A stretch of 64,000 nt of DNA from an uncultured Prochlorococcus sp. (GCA_902627335.1 CACOIV010000003.1:1-64000), one strand, 5' to 3'. Positions 9,201 to 18,667 are shown, numbered from the stretch's first letter. Made by a program: numbers and translations. Notes: generated by a model not told the origin, from the letters alone.

Positions 9201-10408
9201 TTCTGAATATTTTTCCAATTTTTGATGTAATTTTCTGTTTGAATTTCCTCAGAAATAACAACCCATTTTAATGGTCGCTCATGTTTTGACCATATTTCTG
9301 TATATTCTTTTAAAAGATCCAATGAAGATTGTATTTTATTTTTTTCAGCATTATTTTTAACTTGAATAATGATCTCAAATTTACTTTCCCAGTATTTATC
9401 TTCTAATTTCGAAATTATAAATTTCTTAAAAGGAAGTTTATTCACTACAGTAAATTTTTTTAATCTTTCAATTATTAGATCTGGGAAAATAATTTCACCT
9501 CCAGAGCTAAATGCATTATCTCCTCTCCCAAGAATTTCTATGTACATTTTATTTTTAATTCTTATTTTTTTTCCTAAATCGCCGCTTCCCCACCATCCAC
9601 TTTTATCTGTAAAACTTTTTAATTCTTTATCTCTGATTTTAAATCCAATCCGATTAGATTTTACTTGGATCAAACCGTAATTATTAATATTTAATTTTAT
9701 ACCTTTTAAAAGCTCTCCGGAAGTTGAATTACCATTTAAAAATTCAGTTGGTTTTAATGCAGTTATCATTGCTGCTGTTTCAGTGGCTCCATAACACGGA
9801 GAAAGATTAATTTTTTCTTTAATACATTTAGTTATAGTTTCGCTTGAAAGTGCAGCTCCTCCGACCCAAACCAAATCAAATAACTTCAACCATTCAAGAC
9901 CATATTTTTCCTCAATAAGTCTATTTAATTGCGAAGGGACTAAAGATGTAATTAGATGTTTTTTATTTATCAATTCATTTTTAGTAGTATTCTCATATAA
10001 ATCTTTTGTATTCTTTATTAAATTTGGGGCTACCCTCTCATAGCTACAATCCCAAATTTTACTCCGCCAAAGAGGCATTACACCACTTATATGATAAAAG
10101 GGCAAAGTATTAAAAATCAGACAATTTTTTAATATAAAACCCTGTTCTTCAAGCCAATTTCCTGATGAAATTGCTGAATTATTAAGATTATTAATTGTAT
10201 GAAGACAGAATTTAGGTCTATTTTTGCTACCGCTACTTTTAATAATAATTGCTGATTTTTCATAATTAATTTCATCCAATGAGTTATTTATTTTCTCAAA
10301 CTTATTAGTAATTAAAATAATTCTTTTTTGATTAAGAGATTCTAAAATTAATTTTCTAGAGCTATCTTCATTATTTTTTACTATAAGTTTGTTTATTTTG
10401 GTTATCAT
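9197..10408 (-). CDS. menE: 2-succinylbenzoate-CoA ligase
   Basis: MenE adenylates o-succinylbenzoate and makes its CoA thioester for phylloquinone synthesis. It belongs to the acyl-CoA synthetase (ANL) superfamily. Visible landmarks are IIIKSSGSKNRPKF (degenerate P-loop), PCYGATETAAM (adenine-binding motif), and SGWWGSGDLGKK with the later LGRGDNAFSSGGE hinge. At about 403 residues it is shorter than most ANL enzymes, as is usual for MenE. I start it at the ATG at 10408, whose ATGA overlaps the menC stop; an in-frame TTG at 10420 is the alternative. The overlap suggests translational coupling to menC. Confidence 0.9.
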   Translation of the reverse strand: MITKINKLIVKNNEDSSRKLILESLNQKRIILITNKFEKINNSLDEINYEKSAIIIKSSGSKNRPKFCLHTINNLNNSAISSGNWLEEQGFILKNCLIFNTLPFYHISGVMPLWRSKIWDCSYERVAPNLIKNTKDLYENTTKNELINKKHLITSLVPSQLNRLIEEKYGLEWLKLFDLVWVGGAALSSETITKCIKEKINLSPCYGATETAAMITALKPTEFLNGNSTSGELLKGIKLNINNYGLIQVKSNRIGFKIRDKELKSFTDKSGWWGSGDLGKKIRIKNKMYIEILGRGDNAFSSGGEIIFPDLIIERLKKFTVVNKLPFKKFIISKLEDKYWESKFEIIIQVKNNAEKNKIQSSLDLLKEYTEIWSKHERPLKWVVISEEIQTENYIKNWKNIQN

Positions 10409-11370
10409 AGAGACTTCCAAATATCATTGGGATTTTTTGAAAAAAGAATGGTTTTTGGAAAATTTCTTAATGCTAAACCAGGTACTTTTGGGGTTGGACC
10501 AGTTTGTTGAATTGAAGAGAAATGATTAAGTACTCTCATACCTATACCGGTTTCAAAAGAAGTACTGATTATTCTTAATCCTTTTTTTTCCTGAAGTTCT
10601 TTAAGTAAAATTAAAGGGTTAATTTCTTGAGAAGGCCTTCTGATTTGCCAACCTTTCCACTCTCTTGTTAAATCGGGATATTTTATTATTGATTCGTCTA
10701 ATGCTACAGGTATTTTTTTTTCTAATTCTTTTAAACCTTCTAAATCATCCTCTGCAAGAGGTTGTTCTAGCCAATCCAGATTTATATTATCTCTTAAGAT
10801 GCCAGCCCAACGGTTTGCATGGCTTCTATCCCATGAGCCATTAGCATCAATACGTAATTTCACTTTATTATTTATTTCACTAAGGATCTTTTCTAAAATC
10901 TTTTCTTCGGATTCACTCTCTAAAGTCCCAACTTTCCATTTTAAAGTTATTTCTTTATTTACTAAAGTTTTATCATTTTTTAAATTATTTAACTCATCCA
11001 AAATATTATTTGAATCTACTAGTATTGCCGTTTTATGAATATCATCAAAATCATAATTATTTTGATATTTCAATATTGATCTAATTTCGCCAAGGGCAAT
11101 ATTTACTGCAGATTGTATACAAGGATGAAATCTATAGATTTCATTTGTAATAATCTTTTCATTTATTTCTTTAGGAATCTTATCTAATTGACTCTTGCAT
11201 AAAGCTAAATGTTCTGATTTCAGAGGTGATACTTCTCCATATCCAATAACATTTTTTTTATTTTTTAATTGAATAATCCATCCTTTTTTATTCAATATCT
11301 TAATTTTCGAATTAATTACTTTTTTGGATAAATTGAATAAATAAGGCTTTTTACTAAAGTTAATTTTCAC
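10405..11370 (-). CDS. menC: o-Succinylbenzoate synthase
   Basis: MenC dehydrates SHCHC to o-succinylbenzoate and belongs to the enolase superfamily. Visible family features in the 321-residue protein are the KWKVG segment with the catalytic lysine, LRIDANGSW with the first metal-binding Asp, LDWLEQPL with the metal-binding Glu, PVALDESI with the third acidic ligand, and the late ISTSFETGIG. The start is GTG at 11370, two bases after the menA stop. menA, menC and menE form a compact minus-strand operon. Confidence 0.92.
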   Translation of the reverse strand: MKINFSKKPYLFNLSKKVINSKIKILNKKGWIIQLKNKKNVIGYGEVSPLKSEHLALCKSQLDKIPKEINEKIITNEIYRFHPCIQSAVNIALGEIRSILKYQNNYDFDDIHKTAILVDSNNILDELNNLKNDKTLVNKEITLKWKVGTLESESEEKILEKILSEINNKVKLRIDANGSWDRSHANRWAGILRDNINLDWLEQPLAEDDLEGLKELEKKIPVALDESIIKYPDLTREWKGWQIRRPSQEINPLILLKELQEKKGLRIISTSFETGIGMRVLNHFSSIQQTGPTPKVPGLALRNFPKTILFSKNPNDIWKSL

Positions 11371-11372
11371 AA

Positions 11373-12284
11373 TTATAAAAATGAATTAAAAAGAAGACCT
11401 ATTATTAACCCAAATCCATTCATAGTTTGGAACTTCAAAGCAATAAATTTGCAATCTTTTAAAGCTTGAGGGTTATAGTGATAACTATTAAGGATATTTA
11501 TTAGTTTGAGTGCATAAGGCAGGCTTATTAAGTAAAGAAAGCATAATTTTGGAATAAATTCTACAAAAATAGTAAATGTCTGGAAAAAATATATAAATAA
11601 AACTATTAATGGTACTAATGAAGCAGATTTTTTTGTGCCCATTAAAACTAAAGGAGAACGCTTTCCATATTTTTTATCTTCATTTATTTGATGAAAATGA
11701 GAACAAAATAGAACTAAAGTTATAGATAAGGCTGGACCTGTCCCCAAAAGTAAAGATTCTCGCCATGGGATTTTATTTGCGTATATCCCAATTGGGTTAA
11801 GTGCAATCAGCCCAGCGGCAAAAGCAAAAGGGCCGAATGCTAGCCAGCATAGAGGTTCTCCTAGACCTAAATAACCTAATCTAAAAGGTGGACCTTGGTA
11901 TAAGTAACCTAAAGTGCATGATAAAAGGATAAGAATTAATATATTTATACTTAGAGATAAAGAGATAATATAAATAATCAATAAGCCTAAAAATAATGAT
12001 AAATATGCAATTAAAAATATTAATTTTTTATTTTTTATAAGATTAATTATTGAATGAAATTTAAATTGATCAATTCCAGTATCTGAATCATATAAATCAT
12101 TTGTAAGGTTTTCCCAAAGGAGTATTAGTATAGAAGCTATTGTAAACCAAAAAAAGTTAATAAATTTTATATCTTTAAAAGCATAAAAATTATATGCTCC
12201 ACAAATAAATATAGGAATTATAGCAACAGAATATAATGGCCATTTTATTGCTTGATTCCATAATTGTTTTTTATCTACACGCAT
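11373..12284 (-). CDS. menA: 1,4-Dihydroxy-2-naphthoate phytyltransferase
   Basis: MenA attaches the phytyl chain to 1,4-dihydroxy-2-naphthoate, the membrane step of phylloquinone (photosystem I A1 cofactor) synthesis. It is a UbiA-superfamily integral membrane protein of 303 residues. About eight hydrophobic helices are visible. The first prenyl-diphosphate/Mg motif is LTNDLYDSDTGID, and the second region is INEDKKYGKRSPLV. It is the first gene of the menA-menC-menE operon and is divergent from menF with 99 bases between the starts. Confidence 0.92.
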   Translation of the reverse strand: MRVDKKQLWNQAIKWPLYSVAIIPIFICGAYNFYAFKDIKFINFFWFTIASILILLWENLTNDLYDSDTGIDQFKFHSIINLIKNKKLIFLIAYLSLFLGLLIIYIISLSLSINILILILLSCTLGYLYQGPPFRLGYLGLGEPLCWLAFGPFAFAAGLIALNPIGIYANKIPWRESLLLGTGPALSITLVLFCSHFHQINEDKKYGKRSPLVLMGTKKSASLVPLIVLFIYFFQTFTIFVEFIPKLCFLYLISLPYALKLINILNSYHYNPQALKDCKFIALKFQTMNGFGLIIGLLFNSFL

Positions 12285-12383
12285 TCCCGATAGTTGTTTA
12301 AAATTAATAATATTATTAAATATAGTTTACAGTTAATTTGAATTTTTTAAATAAAAAACTATTCTGATTTCAAGAAGTAATTT

Positions 12384-13766
12384 ATGAATTATAATTTAAG
12401 CTTTTCAGATTTCTCTAAAAGTGTTTTGCAAGAAATTGATAAATATTCTTTAGATGATTCTATTATTTCTATTTTTATTGAGATTCCAAAAATAGATTTA
12501 ATTGATATCTATGATGATTTATTGGAAGATTATTCTTTTTCCTCTTTCTGGGAGGATAATAATCAAATCTCATATTTAGCACTTGGAAAATGTGAAAGTT
12601 TGAATTATTTCGGGACTAATAAATTTAAATTTGCAAAAAAATTTAATGATCAAATTTTTAAAAAATTAATAACTATAAATCTTTATTCAAAAAGAATATT
12701 TTTTCCAAAATTAATTTATTTTTTCTCTTTTGATGATAAAAACAATAAAGGTCCTTCTTATAAATCCATTCCCTCTTTTGAAGCGGTTCTCCCAAAATTT
12801 TTAATAATAAAAGATAAAAAAAGTACATATATATCTATGAATATAAAATTACTAAATAAGAAAAATATTAGTGTATTAATTGCTGAGTTTTGGCATTTAA
12901 GAAAAAGAATATTCTCCAAAAAGACAGTTAATAGAAGCTACAAATCAGATAAAATAAACCATGACTCTTTAAAACATTTATTGGGCCAATCTCGCAATGT
13001 TTTATCCAAAAAAGTAGTTAAAGGAATTAAACTTATTAATGATGATATACTTCAAAAGATAGTAATAGGAAGTAGATTAATATTTAAAGCTAATAAAGAT
13101 TTAAATTTAATAAATATTTTAAAAAAACTAAGAATCAATCAACCTAATTCTTGTAAATATGTATGGAAAAGGAATAGTCAAGATATTACTTTTGGAGCTT
13201 CACCTGAAAAATTATTTTCTTTTAATAAAAACTTATTAATTTTAGAAGCAGTTGCTGGAACTGCTCCAAGTCATTTAGATAGAAATCTACTTCTTGAAAG
13301 TCAAAAAGATTTACTTGAGCATAATTTTGTAAGAGATTATTTATTTGAATCCTTACATCATTTGAATATTAATGAATATAAGATTGAGAAAATAAAAGTT
13401 ATTCAATTTGGAGATGTCTCACATTTATATACTGAAATTAATTCTGAGATTGAAAGTATATGTCCTTTTTTATTATTGGAATATTTACATCCATCTCCTG
13501 CGGTTTGCGGTGTCCCCAAAAAAGAAGCACTTTTTTGGATAAATAATATTGAGGTTTATGATAGAGGTAATTATGCTTCTCCAATAGGTTGGATTGATAG
13601 TAGAGGAAATTCTGATTTTAGAGTCGCAATAAGAGGTGCAAGATTTATAAATAATGAAATAGAAATTACAGCAGGTTCAGGAATTGTAAAAGGATCTATT
13701 GCTGAAAACGAAATTGAGGAGATAAATCTTAAGTTATTAACTCTAGCAAAAGAAATTTTGTCTTAA
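12384..13766 (+). CDS. menF: Isochorismate synthase
   Basis: This chorismate-binding enzyme isomerises chorismate to isochorismate, the committed step towards phylloquinone. The C-terminal half of the 460-residue protein has the family motifs: ITFGASPEKLFSF, the AVAGTAPSHLDR stretch, LLESQKDLLEHNFV with the metal-binding Glu/His, HPSPAVCGVPKKEAL, and the terminal YDRGNYASPIGWID and ITAGSGIVKGS. The N-terminal half is divergent and Lys/Asn-rich. Its position opposite menA/C/E favours isochorismate synthase over anthranilate or aminodeoxychorismate synthase. The stop codon is one base from that of gshB. Confidence 0.92.
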   Translation: MNYNLSFSDFSKSVLQEIDKYSLDDSIISIFIEIPKIDLIDIYDDLLEDYSFSSFWEDNNQISYLALGKCESLNYFGTNKFKFAKKFNDQIFKKLITINLYSKRIFFPKLIYFFSFDDKNNKGPSYKSIPSFEAVLPKFLIIKDKKSTYISMNIKLLNKKNISVLIAEFWHLRKRIFSKKTVNRSYKSDKINHDSLKHLLGQSRNVLSKKVVKGIKLINDDILQKIVIGSRLIFKANKDLNLINILKKLRINQPNSCKYVWKRNSQDITFGASPEKLFSFNKNLLILEAVAGTAPSHLDRNLLLESQKDLLEHNFVRDYLFESLHHLNINEYKIEKIKVIQFGDVSHLYTEINSEIESICPFLLLEYLHPSPAVCGVPKKEALFWINNIEVYDRGNYASPIGWIDSRGNSDFRVAIRGARFINNEIEITAGSGIVKGSIAENEIEEINLKLLTLAKEILS

Positions 13767-13767
13767 A

Positions 13768-14694
13768 TTAATCAATAATATTTAATAACTTTTCTATAAC
13801 TCGATCAGAAACTGAATGATTAGATAATTTTTCTATTTCTCTTAATCCTGTTGGACTGGTTACATTGATCTCGCTCAACATTCCATTGATAACATCAATA
13901 CCAACAAAAAATAATCCTTCATCTCTAAGATGTTTTGATAATTCTGAACAAATATTCTTTTCTTGTAACGTTAAGGATGTTTTTTCTGCATTCCCCCCTA
14001 GTGCAAGATTGCTTCTGAAATCGTCTTTTTTGGGAATTCTATTGATATAACCCAATGGATCTCCATTAACTAGAATTATTCTTTTGTCTCCATTTTTAAC
14101 CTGAGGAATAAACTTTTGCATCATTACAGGCAGTTGTTCTTGTGAAGTGATTAATTCGATTAATGCATTTATACCTGGCGAGTCTCTGGTTAATCTAATA
14201 ACTCCTTGCCCTCCTTTTCCTCCTAGAGGTTTTACAACTACATCCTCATTGATTTTTGCAAAGTTAATTAGATCATCTACTTTACTTGCAACGATTGTTG
14301 GTGCCATTAAGTGACTATATCTAAGAGCACCTAATTTTTCATTCCATGCTCTTAATGATGCTGGCTTATTAATTACTTTTACACCTTTCCTTTCAGCAAC
14401 TTCAAGAAGATGAGTTGCGTAAAGATATGCTTCATTTACTGGTGGATCTTTTCTCATCCATATGCAGCTAAAATTTGCAAGAGGTATACATTCACTTTCA
14501 AGATAATTAATCCAAGGATTAGGTTTAGTTTTAGTACTTGAAGCCCATACTTCATCTCCTCTTGCTTCAAGATCTTGAGGTGTACAAAACCATACTTCGA
14601 TATTTCTTAGATCAGTTGCTTGCATTAATGCTGCAGTTGAGTCTTTAAGAGGATTTATATTTTTAATAGGATCAATAACAAATAAAAATTTCAT
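13768..14694 (-). CDS. gshB: Glutathione synthetase
   Basis: GshB ligates gamma-glutamylcysteine to glycine with ATP. It is an ATP-grasp enzyme. [10 protein letters not shown] is the conserved N-terminus, so the ATG at 14694 is chosen rather than the frame's first ATG at 14721, which would overlap grxC by 20 bases. Visible features are [17 protein letters not shown] (ATP-grasp loop), [21 protein letters not shown], and the C-terminal [14 protein letters not shown] metal and substrate site. The length of 308 residues is typical. It is the second gene of a grxC-gshB pair. Confidence 0.94.
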   Translation of the reverse strand: MKFLFVIDPIKNINPLKDSTAALMQATDLRNIEVWFCTPQDLEARGDEVWASSTKTKPNPWINYLESECIPLANFSCIWMRKDPPVNEAYLYATHLLEVAERKGVKVINKPASLRAWNEKLGALRYSHLMAPTIVASKVDDLINFAKINEDVVVKPLGGKGGQGVIRLTRDSPGINALIELITSQEQLPVMMQKFIPQVKNGDKRIILVNGDPLGYINRIPKKDDFRSNLALGGNAEKTSLTLQEKNICSELSKHLRDEGLFFVGIDVINGMLSEINVTSPTGLREIEKLSNHSVSDRVIEKLLNIID

Positions 14695-14701
14695 ACTTTT
14701 A

Positions 14702-14956
14702 TTAGAGTAATAAATTATCAAGTTTATTTTCTTTTTCTAATTCATAAAGATCATCGCACCCTCCAATCCCTTCATCATTGATAAAAATCTGTGGAAGTGA
14801 TCTTCTCCCACTTGCTCTTAAACTCATTTCCTCTCTAGCGGCTTCATCCCCATCAATTTTATATTCTGTGAATTGTATATTTTTTTTATTTAATAAATTT
14901 TTTGCTTTTATACAAAAAGGACAGTATTGCCAAGTGTAGATCTCAATTTTTGACAT
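14702..14956 (-). CDS. grxC: Glutaredoxin (class I, GrxC type)
   Basis: A small glutathione-dependent dithiol oxidoreductase of 84 residues. The active site is CPFC at residues 12-15 ([11 protein letters not shown]), a dithiol variant of the usual [26 protein letters not shown] has the cis-Pro and the GG-CDD glutathione-binding turn. It lies seven bases ahead of gshB, so the glutathione maker and user are transcribed together. Confidence 0.95.
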   Translation of the reverse strand: MSKIEIYTWQYCPFCIKAKNLLNKKNIQFTEYKIDGDEAAREEMSLRASGRRSLPQIFINDEGIGGCDDLYELEKENKLDNLLL

Positions 14957-15030
14957 TTTTTTAAATATTATTTACTTTATACTATTAAATAATTGACCCT
15001 GTTAGATTATTAATAACAATAAATTTTATT

Positions 15031-16141
15031 TTGATAGATATTACAGAATTTAAAAAGGATCTTTCTGAATTAACAGAACGTTTAGTAAATGTAGAGGACT
15101 GTCTTTGACATGCCTAAATTAGAATCTCAAAAGAAAGAATTAGAGCAAATTATTATTGGAGAGAATTTTTGGGATGATCCTCAAGAGGCTCAGAAATTAA
15201 TGCGTAATTTAGATGATATTAAAGACCAAATAAATTTAGTGAAACATTGGAAAACTCTAATATCAGATGCTAATGCTTCTATTGAACTTTACTCTTTAGA
15301 GCCAGACGGTGATTTAATTAAAGAATCTCAAAATGGGCTTATAACTTTAAAAGAAGATTTAGATAGGTGGGAATTACAAAGATTATTAAGCGGAGAATAT
15401 GATAAGTTGAGTGCTGTAATTTCTATTAATGCTGGAGCTGGTGGTACAGATGCTCAGGATTGGGTAGAAATATTATTAAGGATGTATTCAAGATGGGTTG
15501 AGCAACATTCAATGAAATTATCAATTTCAGAAATATCTGATGGAGAGGAAGCTGGTATAAAAAGTGTTACTTTTGAAGTTGAGGGACGATATGCTTTCGG
15601 TTATCTTCAGAATGAGAAAGGTACACATAGATTAGTGAGAATTTCTCCTTTTAATGCAAATGGTAAAAGGCAGACAAGTTTTGCTGGTGTAGAAGTAATG
15701 CCTAAATTAGATGAAAATATTACTTTAGATATTCCTGAAAAAGATTTAGAAATAACAACCAGTAGATCAGGCGGAGCTGGAGGACAAAATGTTAATAAAG
15801 TTGAAACCGCCGTAAGAATTACACATTTACCAACAAAAATATCTGTACGTTGTACTGAAGAAAGATCTCAATTAAAGAATAAAGAGAAGGCAATGAATTT
15901 ACTTAAAGCAAAGTTACTAGTTATAGCAAAAGAACAAAGAGCTGCTGAAATTTCAGAGATCAAAGGTGATATTGTAGAGGCTGCTTGGGGTACTCAAATC
16001 AGGAATTATGTATTTCATCCTTATCAAATGGTTAAAGATCTTCGTACTAAGCAAGAAACAAATGATTTAGATTCAGTATTAAATGGTGATCTAGACCCTT
16101 TTATTAATAAGTTATTGCGTCTAAATATTTCTAATAGATAA
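15031..16141 (+). CDS. prfB: Peptide chain release factor 2, with programmed +1 frameshift
   Basis: RF2 releases peptides at UGA and UAA. The long downstream frame begins at 15107, but the true N-terminus is in another frame. From a TTG at 15031 the sequence reads [19 protein letters not shown] and reaches CTT TGA C at 15103-15109, the classic prfB autoregulatory shift site. Skipping the T at 15106 joins to D-M-P-K-L and gives about 369 residues. Beyond it lie the codon-recognition domain and the catalytic GGQ in [11 protein letters not shown]. No upstream ATG is in frame, so TTG is the best start. Annotating only from the ATG at 15110 would lose 26 residues. Confidence 0.94.
15094..15109 (+). 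promoter_or_regulatory. prfB: RF2 programmed +1 frameshift site
   Basis: GAGGACTGTCTTTGAC contains the shift-prone CTT followed by an in-frame TGA and C, exactly the bacterial RF2 arrangement. When RF2 is scarce the ribosome pauses at the poor UGA-C stop and slips +1. A GAGG Shine-Dalgarno-like element lies 5 bases before CTT, whereas the E. coli element lies 3 bases before it, so the stimulation may be weaker here. Confidence 0.9.
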
Positions 16142-16150
16142 ATTATAAAT

Positions 16151-16333
16151 ATGACTATTAAAAAAGAAGATCCTAATAAAAAAATTACATCTCCAAGTTT
16201 CATTAAACTTGCTATGCGTAATATGGTAAGGAAAGGTAGTAAAAGTATCTCTCATTTCTTTATTACTTTTTTAATCTTATTTGGATTATTACTGTTATTA
16301 GCGACATTAAGTAAACCAACTATGCCGCTATAA
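16151..16333 (+). CDS. Small conserved single-span membrane protein (DUF3285-like, tentative)
   Basis: A 60-residue protein with a basic N-terminal half (KKEDPNKKI, then LAMRNMVRKGSKS) and one clear C-terminal transmembrane helix, roughly residues 37-54 (FFITFLILFGLLLLLATL). The basic side would face the cytoplasm. I recall a cyanobacterial small family of this length, DUF3285, with a similar motif, but I cannot confirm membership. It starts nine bases after prfB and ends four bases before ybeY, so it belongs to this operon. Function unknown. Confidence 0.82.
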   Translation: MTIKKEDPNKKITSPSFIKLAMRNMVRKGSKSISHFFITFLILFGLLLLLATLSKPTMPL

Positions 16334-16337
16334 ATAT

Positions 16338-16883
16338 ATGATTAAAGATAATTTATTTAAATTAAAAATAGATTTGTTATTTAAATTTGATAAAAGTCTT
16401 AGATTAAAAAATTTATTTAAAGAAGAAAAAGATGATTTGATTTTTGAACACTATTTCTGGCAAGAAATATTTGAAGCATGGATGGACACCATTTTAAGTG
16501 AAAATAAATTTAGTTATTTATCTAATTTAAATTTGAAAAGGTATAATTTTTCATTAAGTTTTGAGATTATAGATGATGAATTAATTGCTGATCTTAATAA
16601 AAAATGGCTAAATAAGAAAGGACCTACTGATGTTTTGTCTTTTCCAATTATCACCGAAAATGATTTTTATATTGAAATGCCTACTATTGAGTTAGGAGAT
16701 TTATTTATATCCCTAGATACTGCTCAAAAACAATCAAAGGAATTTAATAATTCTTTAAAGGAAGAAATGATTTGGTTGGCTAGTCATGGCTTTTTACATT
16801 TACTTGGATGGGATCATCGTGATAGTAATGAATTAAATAAAATGCTTTTTTTGCAAGAATATTTGATCTCGAAATTAAATTGA
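16338..16883 (+). CDS. ybeY: Endoribonuclease YbeY
   Basis: YbeY is a zinc-dependent single-strand endoribonuclease needed for 16S rRNA 3' maturation and ribosome quality control. The metal motif HGFLHLLGWDH has its three histidines at residues 150, 154 and 160. DVLSFPI (about 98-104) and IELGDLFIS are also conserved. The 181 residues include an N-terminal extension of about 40 residues beyond the E. coli core. It is followed 20 bases later by dgkA, the usual YbeY-DgkA neighbour arrangement. Confidence 0.95.
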   Translation: MIKDNLFKLKIDLLFKFDKSLRLKNLFKEEKDDLIFEHYFWQEIFEAWMDTILSENKFSYLSNLNLKRYNFSLSFEIIDDELIADLNKKWLNKKGPTDVLSFPIITENDFYIEMPTIELGDLFISLDTAQKQSKEFNNSLKEEMIWLASHGFLHLLGWDHRDSNELNKMLFLQEYLISKLN

Positions 16884-16903
16884 ATTAAAGCAATTAAGAT
16901 TTC

Positions 16904-17320
16904 ATGAATAAGAAAAAATCTACTTTAAATCAAAGAGGCCAATCCTTTAAAGCTTCAAAAAATTTCTATGAAAGTTTAAATTATGCCTATTCGGGCATAG
17001 TATATTGTTCAAAATATTCTAGAAATTTTAGAATTCAGATCCTTTGTTCTGTAATAACAATTTTTTTAGGAAGACTGCTTAAATTAAATGCTATAGAATC
17101 GATAGTTATTCTTGCGACTGTTTTTTCAGTTTTGATATTGGAAATATTAAATACTTCTATTGAATCACTTGTGGATCTAGTCGTCGGTAATAAGTACAGT
17201 AAATTAGCGAAAATCTGTAAGGATTGTTCAGCAGCATCTGTATTACTAGCTGCTATTAATTCTATATTTATTGCTGCATATGTATTTTTTCCTAAAATTA
17301 AGATAATCTTACTTACCTAA
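16904..17320 (+). CDS. dgkA: Diacylglycerol/undecaprenol kinase family membrane protein
   Basis: An integral membrane kinase of the DgkA family, which phosphorylates diacylglycerol or undecaprenol to recycle lipid carriers. The active-site helix EILNTSIESLVDLV is present at about residues 84-97, with the Glu and Asn that bind Mg-ATP. Three hydrophobic helices can be seen. The 138 residues include a basic N-terminal extension of about 25. In Gram-positives and cyanobacteria this family often prefers undecaprenol; the substrate here is not resolved by sequence. Confidence 0.9.
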   Translation: MNKKKSTLNQRGQSFKASKNFYESLNYAYSGIVYCSKYSRNFRIQILCSVITIFLGRLLKLNAIESIVILATVFSVLILEILNTSIESLVDLVVGNKYSKLAKICKDCSAASVLLAAINSIFIAAYVFFPKIKIILLT

Positions 17321-17326
17321 TATATT

Positions 17327-17923
17327 ATGTTTTTAGTTATTGATAATTATGATAGTTTTACTTTTAACTTAGTCCAATATATTGGAGAGTTATCTACTGA
17401 ACACTCTATTGCAAAAGATATTTTGGTAAAAAGGAATGATGAAATTACTTTAGACGAAATTATTGAAATTAAACCAGATGCCATCTTATTATCTCCTGGT
17501 CCAGGGAACCCAGATCAATCAGGTATTTGCTTACCAATTTTAAAAGATATTTCACAAAATATTCCTACTTTAGGGGTTTGTCTTGGTCATCAAGCTTTGG
17601 CTCAGGCATATGGAGGAAATGTAATAATTGCTAAAGAATTAATGCATGGGAAAACTTCCAAAATTTTTCATAATAAAGAAGGCTTATTCAAAGATATCGA
17701 TAGTCCTTTTATTGCTACTAGATATCATAGTTTAATTGTAGATTCGTTTACTTTACCCCCTTGTTTTGAAGTCACTGCTTATTTAGAAGACTCTACAATT
17801 ATGGGACTGGTTCATAAAGAATATAGGCATATTCAAGGAGTACAGTTTCATCCAGAAAGTGTTTTGACACAATTTGGACATAAATTGATAAGTAATTTTC
17901 TTAAATTGGCTGAACAGATGTAA
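17327..17923 (+). CDS. trpG: Anthranilate/aminodeoxychorismate synthase glutamine amidotransferase subunit
   Basis: A class I glutamine amidotransferase of 198 residues that supplies ammonia to chorismate-using partners. The catalytic triad is Cys85 (GVCLGHQA), His175 and Glu177 (FHPESV). LVIDNYDSFTFNLVQY at the N-terminus and SPGPGNPDQSGI are family signatures. The same protein may serve both TrpE (tryptophan) and PabB (folate), as in several bacteria; no TrpE or PabB gene is in this window to decide. It lies six bases after dgkA. Confidence 0.93.
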   Translation: MFLVIDNYDSFTFNLVQYIGELSTEHSIAKDILVKRNDEITLDEIIEIKPDAILLSPGPGNPDQSGICLPILKDISQNIPTLGVCLGHQALAQAYGGNVIIAKELMHGKTSKIFHNKEGLFKDIDSPFIATRYHSLIVDSFTLPPCFEVTAYLEDSTIMGLVHKEYRHIQGVQFHPESVLTQFGHKLISNFLKLAEQM

Positions 17924-17949
17924 AATCTAAAGTTAAAAGACTTTTTGTT

Positions 17950-18666
17950 TTGAAAATTAACAAATCACTACTAACATTAATATTTAGCTTTTTGCTACCC
18001 TCATCTGTTTTGGCAGAGGATTTAATTATAAAGAGTTATGGACATAGTAATTTCTTAATTGAGGGTAATGGTAAATCTATAATTTTAAATCCATATAAAT
18101 CAGTAGGTTGTGCATCGAATTTAAAAAAAGCTAAATTTTCCGGCGCAGACTTCATTTTAGCAAGTTCAAGATTAGCTGATGAAGGATATAATCCTTCTGA
18201 TTTAATAATGTTTGTTGATCCTGGTTCTTATAAGTACAAAGAAATTCTCTTTCAGGGTGTACCTATCGCTCATGATAGGTTTGGAGGAAGAAGGTTTGGA
18301 ATGGCAACAGTTTGGACATGGACTCAAAGTAATTTAAAAATTGTCCATATGACGGGAGCTGCCGGAGAAATCAATTTTAAGGATAAAATATTATTATTTA
18401 AACCAGACATTCTATTTATTTCTATAGGAGGAGGAGATAAATCTTATAATAGTAAAGAAGCTATAGAAATCATAAAAGAATTACAGCCTAAAATTATTAT
18501 TCCTGCACATTATCTTCCAAGTAATAAATTACCTGATAATTGCAAATATACAAGTTCAGAAGTGTTTGTGAAAAACATAAAAGGTTTTAAAATAAAAAAA
18601 TTTCCAAATAGTTTAAAAATAAATTCTAATAGGATATACGAGCAAACAATATATTTAGTAAATTAA
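17950..18666 (+). CDS. Exported metallo-beta-lactamase-fold protein with degenerate metal site
   Basis: The 238-residue protein begins with a Sec signal peptide (MKINKSLLTLIFSFLLPSSVLA, cleavage after Ala22), so it is probably periplasmic or thylakoid-lumenal. The start is TTG at 17950. The body resembles UlaG-type MBL-fold proteins: YGHSNFLIEGNGKSIILNP at about 30-48, HDRFGGRRFG at 108-117, and PAHYLP at 186-191. The usual HxHxDH metal motif is replaced by ASSRLADEGY at 71-80, so hydrolase activity is doubtful. Function unknown. Its stop is one base from that of hisC. Confidence 0.82.
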   Translation: MKINKSLLTLIFSFLLPSSVLAEDLIIKSYGHSNFLIEGNGKSIILNPYKSVGCASNLKKAKFSGADFILASSRLADEGYNPSDLIMFVDPGSYKYKEILFQGVPIAHDRFGGRRFGMATVWTWTQSNLKIVHMTGAAGEINFKDKILLFKPDILFISIGGGDKSYNSKEAIEIIKELQPKIIIPAHYLPSNKLPDNCKYTSSEVFVKNIKGFKIKKFPNSLKINSNRIYEQTIYLVN

Positions 18667-18667
18667 T

